Source: Nakazawaea peltata
Lineage: Eukaryota; Ascomycota; Pichiomycetes; Alaninales; Pachysolenaceae
Direction of reading: 5' to 3'
Assembly (NCBI GenBank): GCA_001599355.1
Contig: BCGQ01000008.1
Span: 248,001-312,000, forward strand
DNA length: 64,000 nucleotides
Shown one piece after another: positions 1 through 10,333 of the stretch (the stretch's first letter is position 1; the number at the start of each line of letters is the position of its first letter). The translations under genes and the position numbers were made by a program. The notes under the pieces are model-generated. The model ran no database searches. It was not told the DNA's origin and saw only the letters and a list, made by a program, of their open reading frames with translations.

Positions 1-173
1 GGCTTTCTGACCTGGGCATCACCAGCCAGAGGAGCATCGGCGCTAGAATCAACAACAGAGACGTCTTGAACACCATCTCCTCTTTGTCTCTTGACATCAG
101 AGTTGTCTCCCGAGTAGTCTACCTCAGACTCTCTTTTCTCTGGAATCATAGTATCCAATGAAACCGGCAGCAT
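1..173 (-). CDS. N-terminal fragment of an unidentified protein (runs off the window edge)
   Basis: An open frame on the minus strand begins with ATG at 173 and stays open to base 1, giving about 57 residues. A second in-frame ATG lies at 149. The visible part is polar and acidic (for example EKRESEVDYSGD) and looks disordered, with no recognisable domain. It contains CTG codons that would be alanine in this organism. The pyrimidine-rich stretch at about 174-300 would be its promoter and 5' leader. I do not recognise the gene. The frame could be fortuitous, but an acidic, low-complexity N terminus followed by no stop is typical of a real yeast gene start. Confidence 0.45.
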   Translation of the reverse strand, partial: MLPVSLDTMIPEKRESEVDYSGDNSDVKRQRGDGVQDVSVVDSSADAPLAGDAQVRK

Positions 174-408
174 CCTATCTATATCCACTGGCCTTCTACC
201 TCTTCTACCCTTCCTCTACTTATCTTAAACTTTTAGATTTTCTCTCACAAACGAAAAATTTTTTTTGCTTGTTTCTTTTTACGAGAAGAGATTTGCTCTG
301 GATTTACGAAGAAGTGGAGTAAGCAAGAATCTCTGATTTGGGATAGGCTACAGAGGGAAGGAAAAAGCATATAAAGGGTGTCTATTGTGGGGAAGGGGGG
401 AGCGCGGC
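174..408. other. Intergenic spacer between the edge gene and RHO4
   Basis: No gene is seen. The stretch holds a T-rich tract around 250-285, probably promoter for the leftward edge gene, and the 3' flank of RHO4. Confidence 0.4.
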
Positions 409-1302
409 TTATAAAATGGTGCACTTCTTCTTCTTCTTTGTAGTGTATGATTGTGGGATGGCGACATCGTTATCGTAGTTGTACGCATCATAATCATCGC
501 CGTAGTAGTTGGAATCCATTGGTGGGTCGTCAAATTTCAGTTGTTGTTTCTTAGTTGGGGAGGAGAACATGCTGGTTCTCTTTTTCTTAGGACTTCCATG
601 AACCGATTGGGAAGCGAGCGCCTTTTTTTGCTTTCTATCGATCAGAATTGTCAAGGCACTGTTGAACACTTCGTTTACATTGTACATTTTCTTGGCCGAA
701 CATTTGATGTGGAATGAGCAGTTCATCTGTTGCAGATAAGAGTGCAGCATCTGTTCTACTTCAGTAGTGGCATCAAAATCGGTTAAATCCAGTTTTGTTC
801 CCACGAGAATAATTGGGATTCCTTCACAGAAATGGGTCACTTCAGGATACCAAATATCTTTCACGTTCTCTAAGGATGCAAGACTATTACAACTATAACA
901 GACAAGAAGAACATCAACATCTGGATAAGACAAAGGTCTTAATCTGTCATATTCTTCTTGACCTGCGGTATCCCATAAACTTAATTCAACTGTCTCGTGA
1001 GGATCATCTCTACTCACAATATCGGCAACGTAGTTCTCGAAGATTGTAGGGACATATAATTCTGGGAATTCTCCCTTGGTATAACTCACCAACAAACAAG
1101 TCTTACCACAACCACCATCTCCTACAATGACTAACTTTACCTGATACTTCAGCTTCTTAATTGTGGATGGAGAGATCTCAAACTCTCTCATCTGGCGGAT
1201 CGAGCTGAGATGAGGATTGAGTGACTTTCTCTTCTCCATCAGCTGCTCTCTTCTGGCAGCTCTTTCATACGGATTGATATACGTTGAATCTCTGTTAGAC
1301 AT
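409..1302 (-). CDS. RHO4: Rho-family small GTPase, Rho4 type
   Basis: This 297-residue protein is a Rho GTPase acting in polarised growth and septum or cell-wall remodelling at the plasma membrane. The P-loop GDGGCGKT is at residues 61-68, the effector loop YVPTIFENY at 83-91, DTAGQ at 111-115 and TKLD at 169-172. A polybasic KKKKK stretch precedes the C-terminal CTIL box; terminal Leu predicts geranylgeranylation. The roughly 50-residue basic N-terminal extension before the G domain and the overall length match Rho4 (291 residues in S. cerevisiae) rather than the shorter Rho1 or Cdc42. ATG at 1302 is the only sensible start. In S. cerevisiae RHO4 lies near YSR3, RPS21A and TIF1, and the same neighbours occur here, which supports orthology. 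Confidence 0.9.
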   Translation of the reverse strand: MSNRDSTYINPYERAARREQLMEKRKSLNPHLSSIRQMREFEISPSTIKKLKYQVKLVIVGDGGCGKTCLLVSYTKGEFPELYVPTIFENYVADIVSRDDPHETVELSLWDTAGQEEYDRLRPLSYPDVDVLLVCYSCNSLASLENVKDIWYPEVTHFCEGIPIILVGTKLDLTDFDATTEVEQMLHSYLQQMNCSFHIKCSAKKMYNVNEVFNSALTILIDRKQKKALASQSVHGSPKKKRTSMFSSPTKKQQLKFDDPPMDSNYYGDDYDAYNYDNDVAIPQSYTTKKKKKCTIL

Positions 1303-2610
1303 GATCGCTTTCCTGAAACACGTCGATAGCTCCTTAACGAATTTACAACAACTTGATCTATCTGATCTAATCTATTTTAGGCCCTGAATCAGCTCTGCGT
1401 TCAGCGTATATTTTTCTCTGGGATTTCATGTTTAATTGTTGCCTAATTGGGAAGTTGGCGAATCAAGAAATTCAGATACAGCAGCAAAAAATGAACCGCC
1501 GCGCGACAGGGACATCTCTCACGCACAAGAGTATTACAGCACCAAAACAGATCTGCGCAACCAGTTTAAGCTTGATTTTCTCTGGGATTCCGGCTTTAGC
1601 TTGCGACAGCCAAGCTTTTCAAAGACTAGCTAGAGCATTGATATATATGAATCACATCCGGGGAAAATATCTAGAGAAGATGTTATTCAGATATGAGGTA
1701 TCCTTCTGGTTAAGTGCAGTAGACTGATGGCTGTTGCTAAAATGTATTAATATAGATACCCAGTAGTATTTCCCATAAAAATGGCCCAATGGAACATTGC
1801 CGCACTCTAAAAAGCGATCTGATAATTTCCGAGGATTATCGCTCCCCCATCTCTTCCGCAGATGGAGTTGTTCTTTTTTTTTTTTTTTTTTCAAAGGACA
1901 GCCGCTTGAAATCCAGGCTTATACATACCGTTAAGTTCTTGCACCTACCTTTAATTAGATTCAGTGAGTTTTGAATTGCTCGGGTTTAGGCTCAGGATTT
2001 GTATATACTATCTTTTCAATCTAAGCGACTTTCTGACTTTTTTTTTTCGTCTCACTAAAGAAGTTATCAGATGAACTTCTCTGAGTTAGCAAATTAGGAC
2101 AAGCTCGGTACTTTCTCAGGGTCTTTCCCTGCCTAGCAACTGTTAAATTAATTGATAGTCAAAAATTCCTTATTGGCTAACTTTACATACCGTGGCTTAC
2201 TTCCATCCTCCTTCCGCTCCCCATTGCATCAACTACGACATAAATAGCGGGTTTACAGTTCCTGTTTGGATTTCAAAGGCGGAGAAAACTTCACCAATAT
2301 GCACACTCGTTTCCATCTGCAAAAAAGATGCATCTAGCGCGGTTACTCGCTTCTATAAGCCCCAAGAGACCCGAGAATAATAACCTTCGGACCAATCGCT
2401 TTGTTTAAAGATACTTATACGCCGGCATTTAAAATATTATCTTTTTGATCAATGCCGTCTCAAATTGGAACACAATAGTGTCTCTTCTATGTGATATTTT
2501 AAATGTACAAGATGTTCTTTAGCTGCGAATATATAAATTAAACCCTTAGCCTCTCAGTTTCGTAGCAGTAGTTAAAGCTACATTTTATTCATATCGAACC
2601 TGTTCTAAAA
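1303..2610. promoter_or_regulatory. Divergent promoter region RHO4 / OPT transporter
   Basis: About 1.3 kb without a convincing gene; the few short frames are unsupported. Homopolymer T tracts lie at about 1874-1890 and 2038-2047. A TATA element (TATATAAA) at 2530-2537 lies about 75 bp upstream of the transporter ATG. No specific activator site could be assigned. Confidence 0.5.
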
Positions 2611-5145
2611 ATGGAGAAATCTCCAGACAACGAATCGACCAAATCTTTCGGAGTCGAAGATTTCGAGGATGACAAACACAGACTTTACTTGAAGTTGGGT
2701 CACGCTCATGCAAAGGAAGAGATCCCAGATGTAGAGTACCTTTACACTAAGATAGAGGAGACAAGTTTATCCCAGTCTTTTGAGATCTTGAAATTGACTC
2801 TCAAAAATCATGAGGGAGATCCAAATTATCCATATGAGGACTATAGCCGTATTCAGGAATTAGTTAAGAAACTCGAAGAGACCCCTGGGGCACAGGGCTC
2901 TCAAAAAGAGAACTTCGATCTCCTAACTGTAGAAGAAGCATTCGATGTTAAAATGCACGCCGTCTTAAACGAGCACTACTCACCTTATCCAGAAGTAAGA
3001 GCAGTAACTTCTCCAAGAGATGATCCAAGTATCCCTTGTGAAACTATCAGAGCCTACGTTATGGGTCTGTTCTGGTGTGTGGTTGGAACTGGAGTCAACG
3101 AAATATTCTCCAGAAGACAGCCTTCTCTTTATATTTCACTGTCTGTTTGTCAAATGTTGATGTATCCGATGGGATTGGTCTTCCAGAAGGTATTGCCAGA
3201 CTGGGGATTTACTTTTAGAGGAACTAGACACTCTTTGAACCCAGGACCATGGACCTACAAGGAACAGATGTTTGCTACTGTGATGTTTGATATTCTGATT
3301 GGTGGAATGTATGTTGGTTCGAATTTTTACGTTGAAAAATTGGATGTCTTCTACGGTAACAAATTTATCACCTTGGGTTACCAAATCTTGATCTCCCTTT
3401 GCTCACAGTTGTTAGGTTTTGGGTTCGCTGGAATTTTAAGAAGAATGGTTATATCACCTGTCAGAGCTGTTTGGCCAACTATTTTGCCTATTTTAGCTTT
3501 AAATCAAGCTTTGCTTAAGTCCGAAACAAAGGAGACTATTAATGGATGGTCCATCTCGAAGTATAAATTCTTTACTATCGTTTTTACTTGCTCCTTCTTG
3601 TACATGTGGATTCCTGATTTCCTCTTCCAGCTGTTGTCTTATTTCAACTGGATGACATGGATAAAACCGGATAATTTCGACTTGGCCGTAGTCACCGGTT
3701 CTATCATGGGTCTTGGACTCAATCCAATTACTTCGTTTGACTGGAACATTGTTGGTTACTGGTTACCTTTGCTGTTTCCATTCTATACTTACCTGAACAT
3801 GATGGTGGGTACCTTCATTGGTCTTTTCGTTATTTTGGGATTGTACTACACTAATTACCGCTGGACAGCTTATTTGTTAATTAACGATAACTCGATTTAT
3901 ACAAATACCGGAGATTATTATGATGTCCAATCGGTGTTGACTGATGGTAAATTTGATCACAAGAAATATGCAAAGTACGGACCACCGTATTTGACAGCCG
4001 GAAACTTGGTCGTTTGGGGAGCCAACTGTGCTCTTTATGCCTTTATGATTCCTTATATTTTCATTACAGAGAGATCACTGCTTTGGAGCACAACCAAATC
4101 ACTTTTCTCTAAAACTAAACAGAGGTTTACTGATCCTCAATCAAGAATGATTGGAAAGTATAAAGAGGTCCCTGACTGGTGGTTCCTTGTTATTATGGTA
4201 ATTCTGTTGGTATTTGGAATTGTTTGCGTCGAGATATATCCTGCTAACACACCTGTTTGGGGTATTTTCTTTGTATTGGCCGTGAATATTGTGTTCATTC
4301 TGCCAATGTGTATCATCTATTCCACCACAGGTTACTACTTCACTATGGAAGTTTTCATCGAGTTGGTTATAGGATATGCTATTCCAGGTAATGGTGACGC
4401 CTTGATGTTCTTGAAGGCTGTTGGATTTAATATTACTGGACAGGCCCAACAATATATGTACGATCTTAAGATGGCCCATTACGCCAAAGTTCCTCCTCTC
4501 AGTGTTTTCCGTGGACAATTGATCGGAACTATCTTGCAAATCACAATCTCGTTGACTGCTATCAATTGGGAGATAAACCATGTCAAGGGAATCTGTACCG
4601 ATGAGCTGGTGAACAATTTCTCTTGTCCTAATGAGACTTCTTATTACTCGAGTTCTGTATTCTGGGGTGTTATAGGTCCAAAAAGAGTTTTTGGTAAATT
4701 ATATCCAATATTGCCATGGTGCTTCTTAATTGGATTTTTACTCTGCTTACTGTTCTTAGCGTTCCAGAGACAAACAAGAGGAATTAATACCAGTTGGTTC
4801 CAACCTATTGTTATTATTGGTGGATTCTTGAACTTCGCCCCATTTAACATGAGTTATTTCTTACCAGGTTTATACGTATGCTTCGCATTCAACCATTACG
4901 TCAAGAAGAGATACTCAGGTTGGTGGGAGAAGTACAATTATATTATGAGTGCGGCCTTAGACGCCGGTGTCGCTTTTGGAGGTATCATTATCTTCTTTGC
5001 GGTTCAATATCATGAGGTCGATCTCAATTGGTGGGGTAATTTGGTGTCATACTCCGGAACTGACGGGGAAGTGGGTCAATTAAGCTTACTCGATCCAACT
5101 TCTGCTGAAGATGGATATTTCGGTTTACGTAAAGGACAATACTAA
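2611..5145 (+). CDS. OPT-family oligopeptide transporter
   Basis: An 844-residue multi-pass membrane protein of the oligopeptide transporter family, which brings tetra-/pentapeptides or glutathione into the cell with protons. About 120 cytosolic acidic N-terminal residues are followed by many hydrophobic segments. Family hallmarks include NPGPWTYKEQ early in the membrane domain and the C-terminal stretch with FAPFNMSYFLPGL and GWWEKYNYIMSAALDAG. Length fits the S. cerevisiae members OPT1 (799) and OPT2 (877); I cannot tell which is closer. The start ATG at 2611 follows an A-rich context. Many CTG codons fall in membrane segments, where either Leu or Ala is tolerated, so they are not informative about the code. 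The gene is not part of the RHO4-LCB3-RPS21-TIF synteny in S. cerevisiae. Confidence 0.88.
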   Translation: MEKSPDNESTKSFGVEDFEDDKHRLYLKLGHAHAKEEIPDVEYLYTKIEETSLSQSFEILKLTLKNHEGDPNYPYEDYSRIQELVKKLEETPGAQGSQKENFDLLTVEEAFDVKMHAVLNEHYSPYPEVRAVTSPRDDPSIPCETIRAYVMGLFWCVVGTGVNEIFSRRQPSLYISLSVCQMLMYPMGLVFQKVLPDWGFTFRGTRHSLNPGPWTYKEQMFATVMFDILIGGMYVGSNFYVEKLDVFYGNKFITLGYQILISLCSQLLGFGFAGILRRMVISPVRAVWPTILPILALNQALLKSETKETINGWSISKYKFFTIVFTCSFLYMWIPDFLFQLLSYFNWMTWIKPDNFDLAVVTGSIMGLGLNPITSFDWNIVGYWLPLLFPFYTYLNMMVGTFIGLFVILGLYYTNYRWTAYLLINDNSIYTNTGDYYDVQSVLTDGKFDHKKYAKYGPPYLTAGNLVVWGANCALYAFMIPYIFITERSLLWSTTKSLFSKTKQRFTDPQSRMIGKYKEVPDWWFLVIMVILLVFGIVCVEIYPANTPVWGIFFVLAVNIVFILPMCIIYSTTGYYFTMEVFIELVIGYAIPGNGDALMFLKAVGFNITGQAQQYMYDLKMAHYAKVPPLSVFRGQLIGTILQITISLTAINWEINHVKGICTDELVNNFSCPNETSYYSSSVFWGVIGPKRVFGKLYPILPWCFLIGFLLCLLFLAFQRQTRGINTSWFQPIVIIGGFLNFAPFNMSYFLPGLYVCFAFNHYVKKRYSGWWEKYNYIMSAALDAGVAFGGIIIFFAVQYHEVDLNWWGNLVSYSGTDGEVGQLSLLDPTSAEDGYFGLRKGQY

Positions 5146-5581
5146 TAAAATATGAGCGTTCTGTTTTTCTCTTCTCCGAGGGGTGATCGCCCCCTATTTA
5201 GATTGTAGTGCATATCATCTCAATTTTCAACTCAGCAAAATACGAATACACGTCTCCATGAGCTTCGTTTGCCTAAACGAGACCAATCGGAAGGGGGAAA
5301 CTCAGCGAAGCCGCAGCGTGTAGCGCAGGATCGAAAATATTGAAATTTATAGGGAGGAACGTTCCCTTTCGAAGGAGATAAGGAAGAATTCGTGGTCAAG
5401 AATTGAAGCATTATACGAACTGTATACGAATTTTAAACATATAGGACATTGGTGTAGTCAGTTTCAGACTCAGGATCGTGTTCGTACATAGTTTTAACCG
5501 GCACCCTTACCCGTCATCGATATACTTTGATTATTCAATTGTTTTGTAACGTGTTAGCCGCTGCTTCCCAGATAAGACGAT
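5146..5581. other. Spacer between OPT and LCB3
   Basis: No gene is seen. The first about 100 bases are the OPT 3' flank; the rest is the presumed LCB3 promoter, with no confident motif. Confidence 0.4.
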
Positions 5582-6868
5582 ATGGAGACAGTGGAAAAGA
5601 GACAACAGAGGACAAGGTCGTCCACACTCTCATCTATTCAAGAAGAGGTTCGTACCAATGATTTGACAAATACAGCTTCTACTGATGCTGGATGTAAACC
5701 AGAGTCATATTACAGGAATGAATTGGGTGCTAATTCATATAGATTCAAAGTTCGTCAGAAGTTGATGCAATTCATTGACGATGAAACCGACTGGTTGTAT
5801 AATAACATTCAAAATAAGTTCAGAAATCACTGGTTGGACATATACTTTCTGTGGACACTGAATTTTGGAAGTCATCTGTTCTACGTTTTGATGCTCCCAG
5901 TGCCCTTATGGTTTGGATATCAAGATTTGCTGAGAGATTTGGTATTGATTATAGGATTGGGAATATTTGTCACCGGGATCTTCAAAGATTGGTTATGTTT
6001 ACCTAGACCTAGATCTCCTCCATTGCATAGAATCACCATGAGTCATTATACCCTGCAAGAGTATGGTTGTCCTTCAAGTCATAGTGCCAATGCTATAAGT
6101 GTAGTGCTTATTGCGATCTCATATTTATTGGCATCGGAATATACAACCTCATCTCTCTATACTAACCTCCTGTTAGTGGCCCTCTACTTTGTTTCCATTG
6201 CATTTGGAAGAATGTATTGTGGTATGCATGGTCTCACTGATGTTATCATTGGGTTTGCAATTGGAGTCTCGGTGTTTTTCTTCCGCTACTTGAATCGTTC
6301 ATGGTGGGATTATTTCGTCATCAGTGACGATTTTAATTGTCTTTTAGTGTGCCTGGTAATAGTTGTGGCATACTTTGTTCCTCTTTATTACCATCCAACA
6401 CCATTAGAACTGTGCCCTTGTTATGAGGATGGAGTACTGTTTATTGGGGTCTTAATTGGTATGGAATTAACATATCTGATCAAGGGTCATTACACTCCTA
6501 CACTGGAATCTATTCCTTTGAACCTTCGGTGTGTCATACCTTACTCCTACAGTGAATTAGGCTTCATCAAAACTTCTTTACGTGTTCTGGCTGGGGTAGG
6601 CTTGATTGTAGTATGGAAGTCTGTCTCCAAAGGAGTATTTACTAAACTCGGAGATCTGTTAGTAGGTGCAAATACCAAGAATAATTCATGTTGCATCAAA
6701 CGCTCCGAACCTGAGCAACCGGTCTGGCTGTTCAAGAGTAGAAAAGGTGTCGATATAATCGTAAGGCTTATCGTTTACGGAGGAATTGCATCGATTGCCG
6801 TCTCTGCTGACTCGATATTTAGATTCCTTCATTTAAACTGTGAGTTTGATATCAATCATTATATATGA
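5582..6868 (+). CDS. LCB3: Sphingoid long-chain base 1-phosphate phosphatase
   Basis: A 428-residue ER membrane phosphatase that dephosphorylates dihydrosphingosine-/phytosphingosine-1-phosphate, linking sphingoid base recycling to ceramide synthesis. The PAP2 signature is complete: K-x6-RP in KDWLCLPRPRSPP near residues 134-146, PSSH near 162-165, and an S-x5-GRMYCGMHGLTD block near 205-220 with the catalytic His. Several hydrophobic segments surround the motifs. Two CTG codons near 5849 and 5858 sit in the segment YF-x-WT-x-NFGSH, where Ala is expected from memory of the family, agreeing with CUG as Ala. It is next to RPS21 and eIF4A, as LCB3 is near RPS21B and TIF2 in S. cerevisiae. Confidence 0.9.
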   Translation: METVEKRQQRTRSSTLSSIQEEVRTNDLTNTASTDAGCKPESYYRNELGANSYRFKVRQKLMQFIDDETDWLYNNIQNKFRNHWLDIYFLWTLNFGSHLFYVLMLPVPLWFGYQDLLRDLVLIIGLGIFVTGIFKDWLCLPRPRSPPLHRITMSHYTLQEYGCPSSHSANAISVVLIAISYLLASEYTTSSLYTNLLLVALYFVSIAFGRMYCGMHGLTDVIIGFAIGVSVFFFRYLNRSWWDYFVISDDFNCLLVCLVIVVAYFVPLYYHPTPLELCPCYEDGVLFIGVLIGMELTYLIKGHYTPTLESIPLNLRCVIPYSYSELGFIKTSLRVLAGVGLIVVWKSVSKGVFTKLGDLLVGANTKNNSCCIKRSEPEQPVWLFKSRKGVDIIVRLIVYGGIASIAVSADSIFRFLHLNCEFDINHYI

Positions 6869-7202
6869 AGAATAGAAACGAGCCCAGGACATCTTGTTAT
6901 CTGTAACTCTCCACATACACCTCTTCACCATTAACTTGAATTTGATTTTAAGCTCTTGGAAATTATAAAATTATAGGGCTTTAAACCTTAAATATTTCAC
7001 GTGATCAAGAATTTGTTTTCGCACACTACGTGACTGTCCGCTAACTAAGTTTGGTGTAATGATGTAAAAAATGTAAAAGGCAAAAAAATTTTTTCACATC
7101 CAGCTGGGAAAAAAGATGGTGAAATATTTTCGCAGTGATTTTAATTTATTTAGGTATTATTAGACTCGATATATTTCGATAATTCATAAACAGTAAATCA
7201 AA
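6869..7202. promoter_or_regulatory. RPS21 promoter region
   Basis: A 334-bp spacer. It holds an A/T homopolymer element around 7081-7100 (A7 followed by T6) typical of ribosomal-protein and ribosome-biogenesis promoters. No gene is seen. Confidence 0.4.
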
Positions 7203-7933
7203 ATGGAAAACGACAGAGGTCAATTAGTATGTATGATCAGATGAATGAGAACTCAAAGGAGACTGATCAAATCAAAGAATGTGGTGTATCAGCGGGTCCA
7301 TCTACATGGTGATCATTATGGTAAAATAATAAAGGGTGAAATGGAATGAGGGTAGTGGTCAACTTGGAAAGAAGATTTGAAGGTGAAACTTCAACGAAAT
7401 GGACTTAGAATCTGATTTTCATGAGAATAGGGATCCATATCAGGGTGATTTATGACCTTTTCAAGTAGCGCTTTCAGCTTTTAGATATTTAAGTACTTGT
7501 GGTAAAGGATGTTTCTTTGGACATTACTCGAGTACCGAAGTATGGTTGAAGCATATCAGGAGAACTCATTTATCTCATTTCATATATTCATTACACCGTT
7601 CTGTGTATCATTTCACCCACTCATAGCACCCACACCAACTCCTTTATGTTCTCAAAACAGTCCAAACCAAACATTTATACTAACTATTATTAGGTCGAAT
7701 TGTACGTTCCACGTAAGTGTTCTGCTACCAACAGAATCATCAAGGCCAAGGACCATGCTTCCGTCCAAATCAACATTGCCAAGGTTGACGAGAACGGTCA
7801 TGCTATTGCCGGTGAGAAGATCACCTACGCTTTGTCTGGTTACGTCAGATCCAGAGGTGAGGCTGACGACTCCTTGAACAGATTGTGTCAACAAGATGGT
7901 TTGTTGAAGAACGTCTGGTCTTACTCCCGTTAA
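7203..7933 (+). CDS. RPS21: 40S ribosomal protein S21 (eS21), one intron
   Basis: The coding sequence joins 7203-7226 (eight codons, MENDRGQL) to 7694-7933, giving 87 residues, exactly the S. cerevisiae length. The junction restores the family N terminus [16 protein letters not shown]. The intron is 7227-7693 (467 bp), with donor GTATGT, branch TACTAAC at 7678-7684 and acceptor TAG at 7691-7693. An intron this close to the start is usual for yeast ribosomal protein genes. eS21 sits on the 40S subunit and takes part in late 20S pre-rRNA maturation. No CTG codon is used in the reading frame, as expected for a highly expressed gene in a species with a reassigned or rare CUG. No snoRNA was recognised in the intron. 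Confidence 0.97.
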
Positions 7934-8132
7934 GGCTGTATAAGTTAATAAAAATACATTACAGATAATATGAATAGTTTATAGGAGATGTAGGTGAAGC
8001 AGGTTCACATCAGATGGAAAGAAAAGTAACATTAAATGAAAGGGTAATGGTAATGGACCACTTGATTTCTCTCCAAATGAGATGGGGCGTATCGGAAATT
8101 TGAGCACAACAATGCTCATATCATTCACATTG

Positions 8133-8222
8133 CAATTTACAGTACTTAATGAACTTATACAGTAATATACGGCACTTAATGAATTCATACAGCAATTTAC
8201 AGTACTTAATAAGGTAGTACGT
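8133..8222. repeat. Three tandem copies of a 30-bp repeat
   Basis: Units at 8133-8162, 8163-8192 and 8193-8222 share a core ACTTAATGAA and an end TATACAG; the third is degenerate at its end. It lies in noncoding DNA downstream of RPS21. Confidence 0.75.
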
Positions 8223-8502
8223 AAAAATAAGTGTAGAAAACTGCTCACTATGAAGCGAGAGAAGGAGGAAAAACTTAAAGGGAAGTTTACACTGTGTGTT
8301 TTGTCCAAGAGATTAGTTACCGTTTTGGAAGGGTCTTAGTAGGGATTAAGTTGAGAAGGGAAGAGAAGAGATGACAGTACAAGGAAGAATAACACAGCAC
8401 AACACATTAGAAATCTGCTACAACTACTCACTTTTACTACTATGCGTAGTCTTACTTATGTACTCTCCCTTCTGCTCACTAGCCTCTTGTCCCCCCTTCT
8501 GT

Positions 8503-8614
8503 CCCATACTAATTCTCCCATACTAATTTTCCCATACTAATTTTCCCATACTAATTTTCCCATACTAATTTTCCCATACTAATTTTCCCATACTAACTCT
8601 CCCCTACTAATTTT
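8503..8614. repeat. Eight tandem copies of a 14-bp repeat
   Basis: The unit is CCCATACTAATTTT, with copies starting at 8503, 8517, 8531, 8545, 8559, 8573, 8587 and 8601. The middle five are essentially identical. Each copy contains TACTAAT, similar to a yeast branch-point sequence, followed by pyrimidines. Confidence 0.9.
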
Positions 8615-8973
8615 CCTCTCTTGTACCTCTTTCTCCTACTAATTCTGTCTCAGGTTCGTACGCTTCACTATTATTGCGCGCGCGCGTTACGCCTCCTTAG
8701 CAAAAAGAGAGCAAAGAATTTACTACTAAATAAGTACAGCCATCAAATGATGAGACCACAATTCTTCCTATTGACTACAAACTGTATCTACTATTATTTC
8801 TCATTCAACAAGCATTAATCTTCCAGCACTACTTCCAGCATCAACCTTCCAGCACTAATCTCTCACCCTCGGACCCTCCCCCCTGCTTGAACCCCTTTCT
8901 CTCCATCCCCCCTTATTCCCTCCCCCTTTTCCCCCCGTGCCATTAACCATACTTAAAAATGGCAGACGCAGGG

Positions 8974-9016
8974 AGAAAATTTTTTTTCGCCTTTGGCGAC
9001 TTGAAAATTTTTTTTC
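8974..9016. promoter_or_regulatory. Paired RRPE-like A/T elements upstream of eIF4A
   Basis: GAAAATTTTTTTT occurs near 8974-8987 and again near 9003-9015, separated by a short GC-richer stretch. This resembles the ribosomal RNA processing element (TGAAAATTTT), common before translation and ribosome-biogenesis genes. It lies 115-155 bp before the eIF4A ATG. Confidence 0.45.
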
Positions 9017-9130
9017 CACCTGCAATTAACGCTGGCAAAAATCAGAATTCAAATTTTGAAAAAGGGATCAATCTATTAGGTATAACATTGTATATATTAC
9101 ACATAGTTTATATATTATAAGACATTCATC

Positions 9131-10333
9131 ATGGCTTCAGAAGGTATTACTGAAATCGACTCGAACTTGATCGAGACCAACTACGACAACGTTGTCTACT
9201 CTTTCGATGACTTGAACTTGAAACCAGAGATTTTAAGAGGTATCTTTGGTTGTGGTTACGAAGGTCCATCTGCCATTCAACAACGTGCTATCTTGCCAAT
9301 CACCGAAGGTAGAGATGTTTTGGCCCAAGCTCAATCTGGTACCGGTAAGACCGCTACTTTCACCATTTCTGCTTTGCAAAGAATCGATGAGAAGGAACAA
9401 TCCACCCAACTGTTGATCTTGGCTCCAACCAGAGAATTGGCTTTGCAAATTCAAAAGGTTGTCTTGGCCATTGGTTTGCACTTGAACGTCAGCGTCCACG
9501 CTTCCATCGGTGGTACTTCTACCAGAGATGACATTGAACTGTTCAGATCCGGTGTCCAAATCGTCGTTGGTACCCCAGGTAGAGTTAACGATATGATTGA
9601 AAAGAGATTCTTCAGAACCGACAAAATTAAGATGGTCATTTTGGATGAGGCCGATGAGATGTTGAGTTCTGGTTTCACCCCACAAGTTTACAACATCTTC
9701 AAGTTATTGCCAGAGACCACTCAAATTGTCTTATTGTCTGCTACCATGCCACAAAACGTTTTGGAGGTCACCACCAAATTCATGAGAAACCCGGTCCGTA
9801 TCCTTGTTAAGAAGGATGAGTTGACCCTTGAAGGTATTAAGCAATTCTACGTCAACGTTGACGAGGAGCAATTCAAATTCGACTGTTTGTGTGACTTGTA
9901 CGACTCCATCTCCGTCACCCAAGCCGTTATCTTCTGTAACACCAGAAGAAAGGTCGAATACTTGACCGAGCAATTGACCAACAACAAGTTCACCGTCTCC
10001 CTGATTCACTCCGACTTGACCCAAAGAGAGAGAGATGAGATCATGCAACAATTCAGAACCGGTTCTTCCAGAATTTTGATCTCCACCGATTTGTTGGCCA
10101 GAGGTATCGATGTCCAACAAGTCTCCCTTGTTATCAACTACGACTTGCCATCCAACAAGGAGAACTACATTCACAGAATTGGTAGAGGTGGTCGTTTCGG
10201 TAGAAAGGGTGTTGCTATAAATTTCGTCACCACTCAAGACGTTGGTATGATGAGAGAGATCGAGAAGTTCTACTCCACTCAAATCGAGGAATTGCCAGTC
10301 TCCATCGCCGATTTGTTCGAGGCCTCCGACTAA
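9131..10333 (+). CDS. TIF1: Translation initiation factor eIF4A (DEAD-box helicase)
   Basis: A 400-residue ATP-dependent RNA helicase of the eIF4F complex that unwinds 5' leaders during cap-dependent initiation. All motifs are present in order: Q motif, [14 protein letters not shown], the GG motif, TPGR, DEAD, SAT, the ARGID block and HRIGRGGR. Codon usage is strongly biased. It has only three in-frame CTG codons. Two of them (9410-9412 before the LILAPTREL block, and 10001-10003 in VS-x-IHSD) are Ala in S. cerevisiae eIF4A, so CTG is read as Ala here. The gene follows RPS21, as in the S. cerevisiae RPS21A-TIF1 and RPS21B-TIF2 regions, and converges on MDM38 with 137 bp between the stops. Confidence 0.97.
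   Translation: MASEGITEIDSNLIETNYDNVVYSFDDLNLKPEILRGIFGCGYEGPSAIQQRAILPITEGRDVLAQAQSGTGKTATFTISALQRIDEKEQSTQLLILAPTRELALQIQKVVLAIGLHLNVSVHASIGGTSTRDDIELFRSGVQIVVGTPGRVNDMIEKRFFRTDKIKMVILDEADEMLSSGFTPQVYNIFKLLPETTQIVLLSATMPQNVLEVTTKFMRNPVRILVKKDELTLEGIKQFYVNVDEEQFKFDCLCDLYDSISVTQAVIFCNTRRKVEYLTEQLTNNKFTVSLIHSDLTQRERDEIMQQFRTGSSRILISTDLLARGIDVQQVSLVINYDLPSNKENYIHRIGRGGRFGRKGVAINFVTTQDVGMMREIEKFYSTQIEELPVSIADLFEASD

Larger units (their letters stand above)
7934..9130. other. Repeat-bearing spacer between RPS21 and eIF4A
   Basis: About 1.2 kb without a credible gene. It contains a 30-bp tandem repeat (8133-8222), a 14-bp tandem repeat (8503-8614), a (CG)n-like patch near 8679-8689 and pyrimidine-rich DNA leading to paired A/T elements before the eIF4A start. 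Confidence 0.6.

Noticed and set aside
7979-8308. 109-codon minus-strand frame downstream of RPS21
   Set aside because: It crosses the 30-bp tandem repeat, is Ser/Leu/Phe-rich low-complexity sequence and has no recognisable domain.
9410-9412. Standard code (CUG = Leu) or CUG = Ser reading
   Set aside because: At the most conserved positions examined (kinase VAIKK, DFGLAR and RAPE, AAT2 FDSAYQGF, eIF4A before LILAPTREL) CTG replaces Ala. Neither Leu nor Ser is found there in homologues.
9233-10282. Long minus-strand frames antisense to eIF4A
   Set aside because: They are shadows of the strongly codon-biased eIF4A gene and have no family features.
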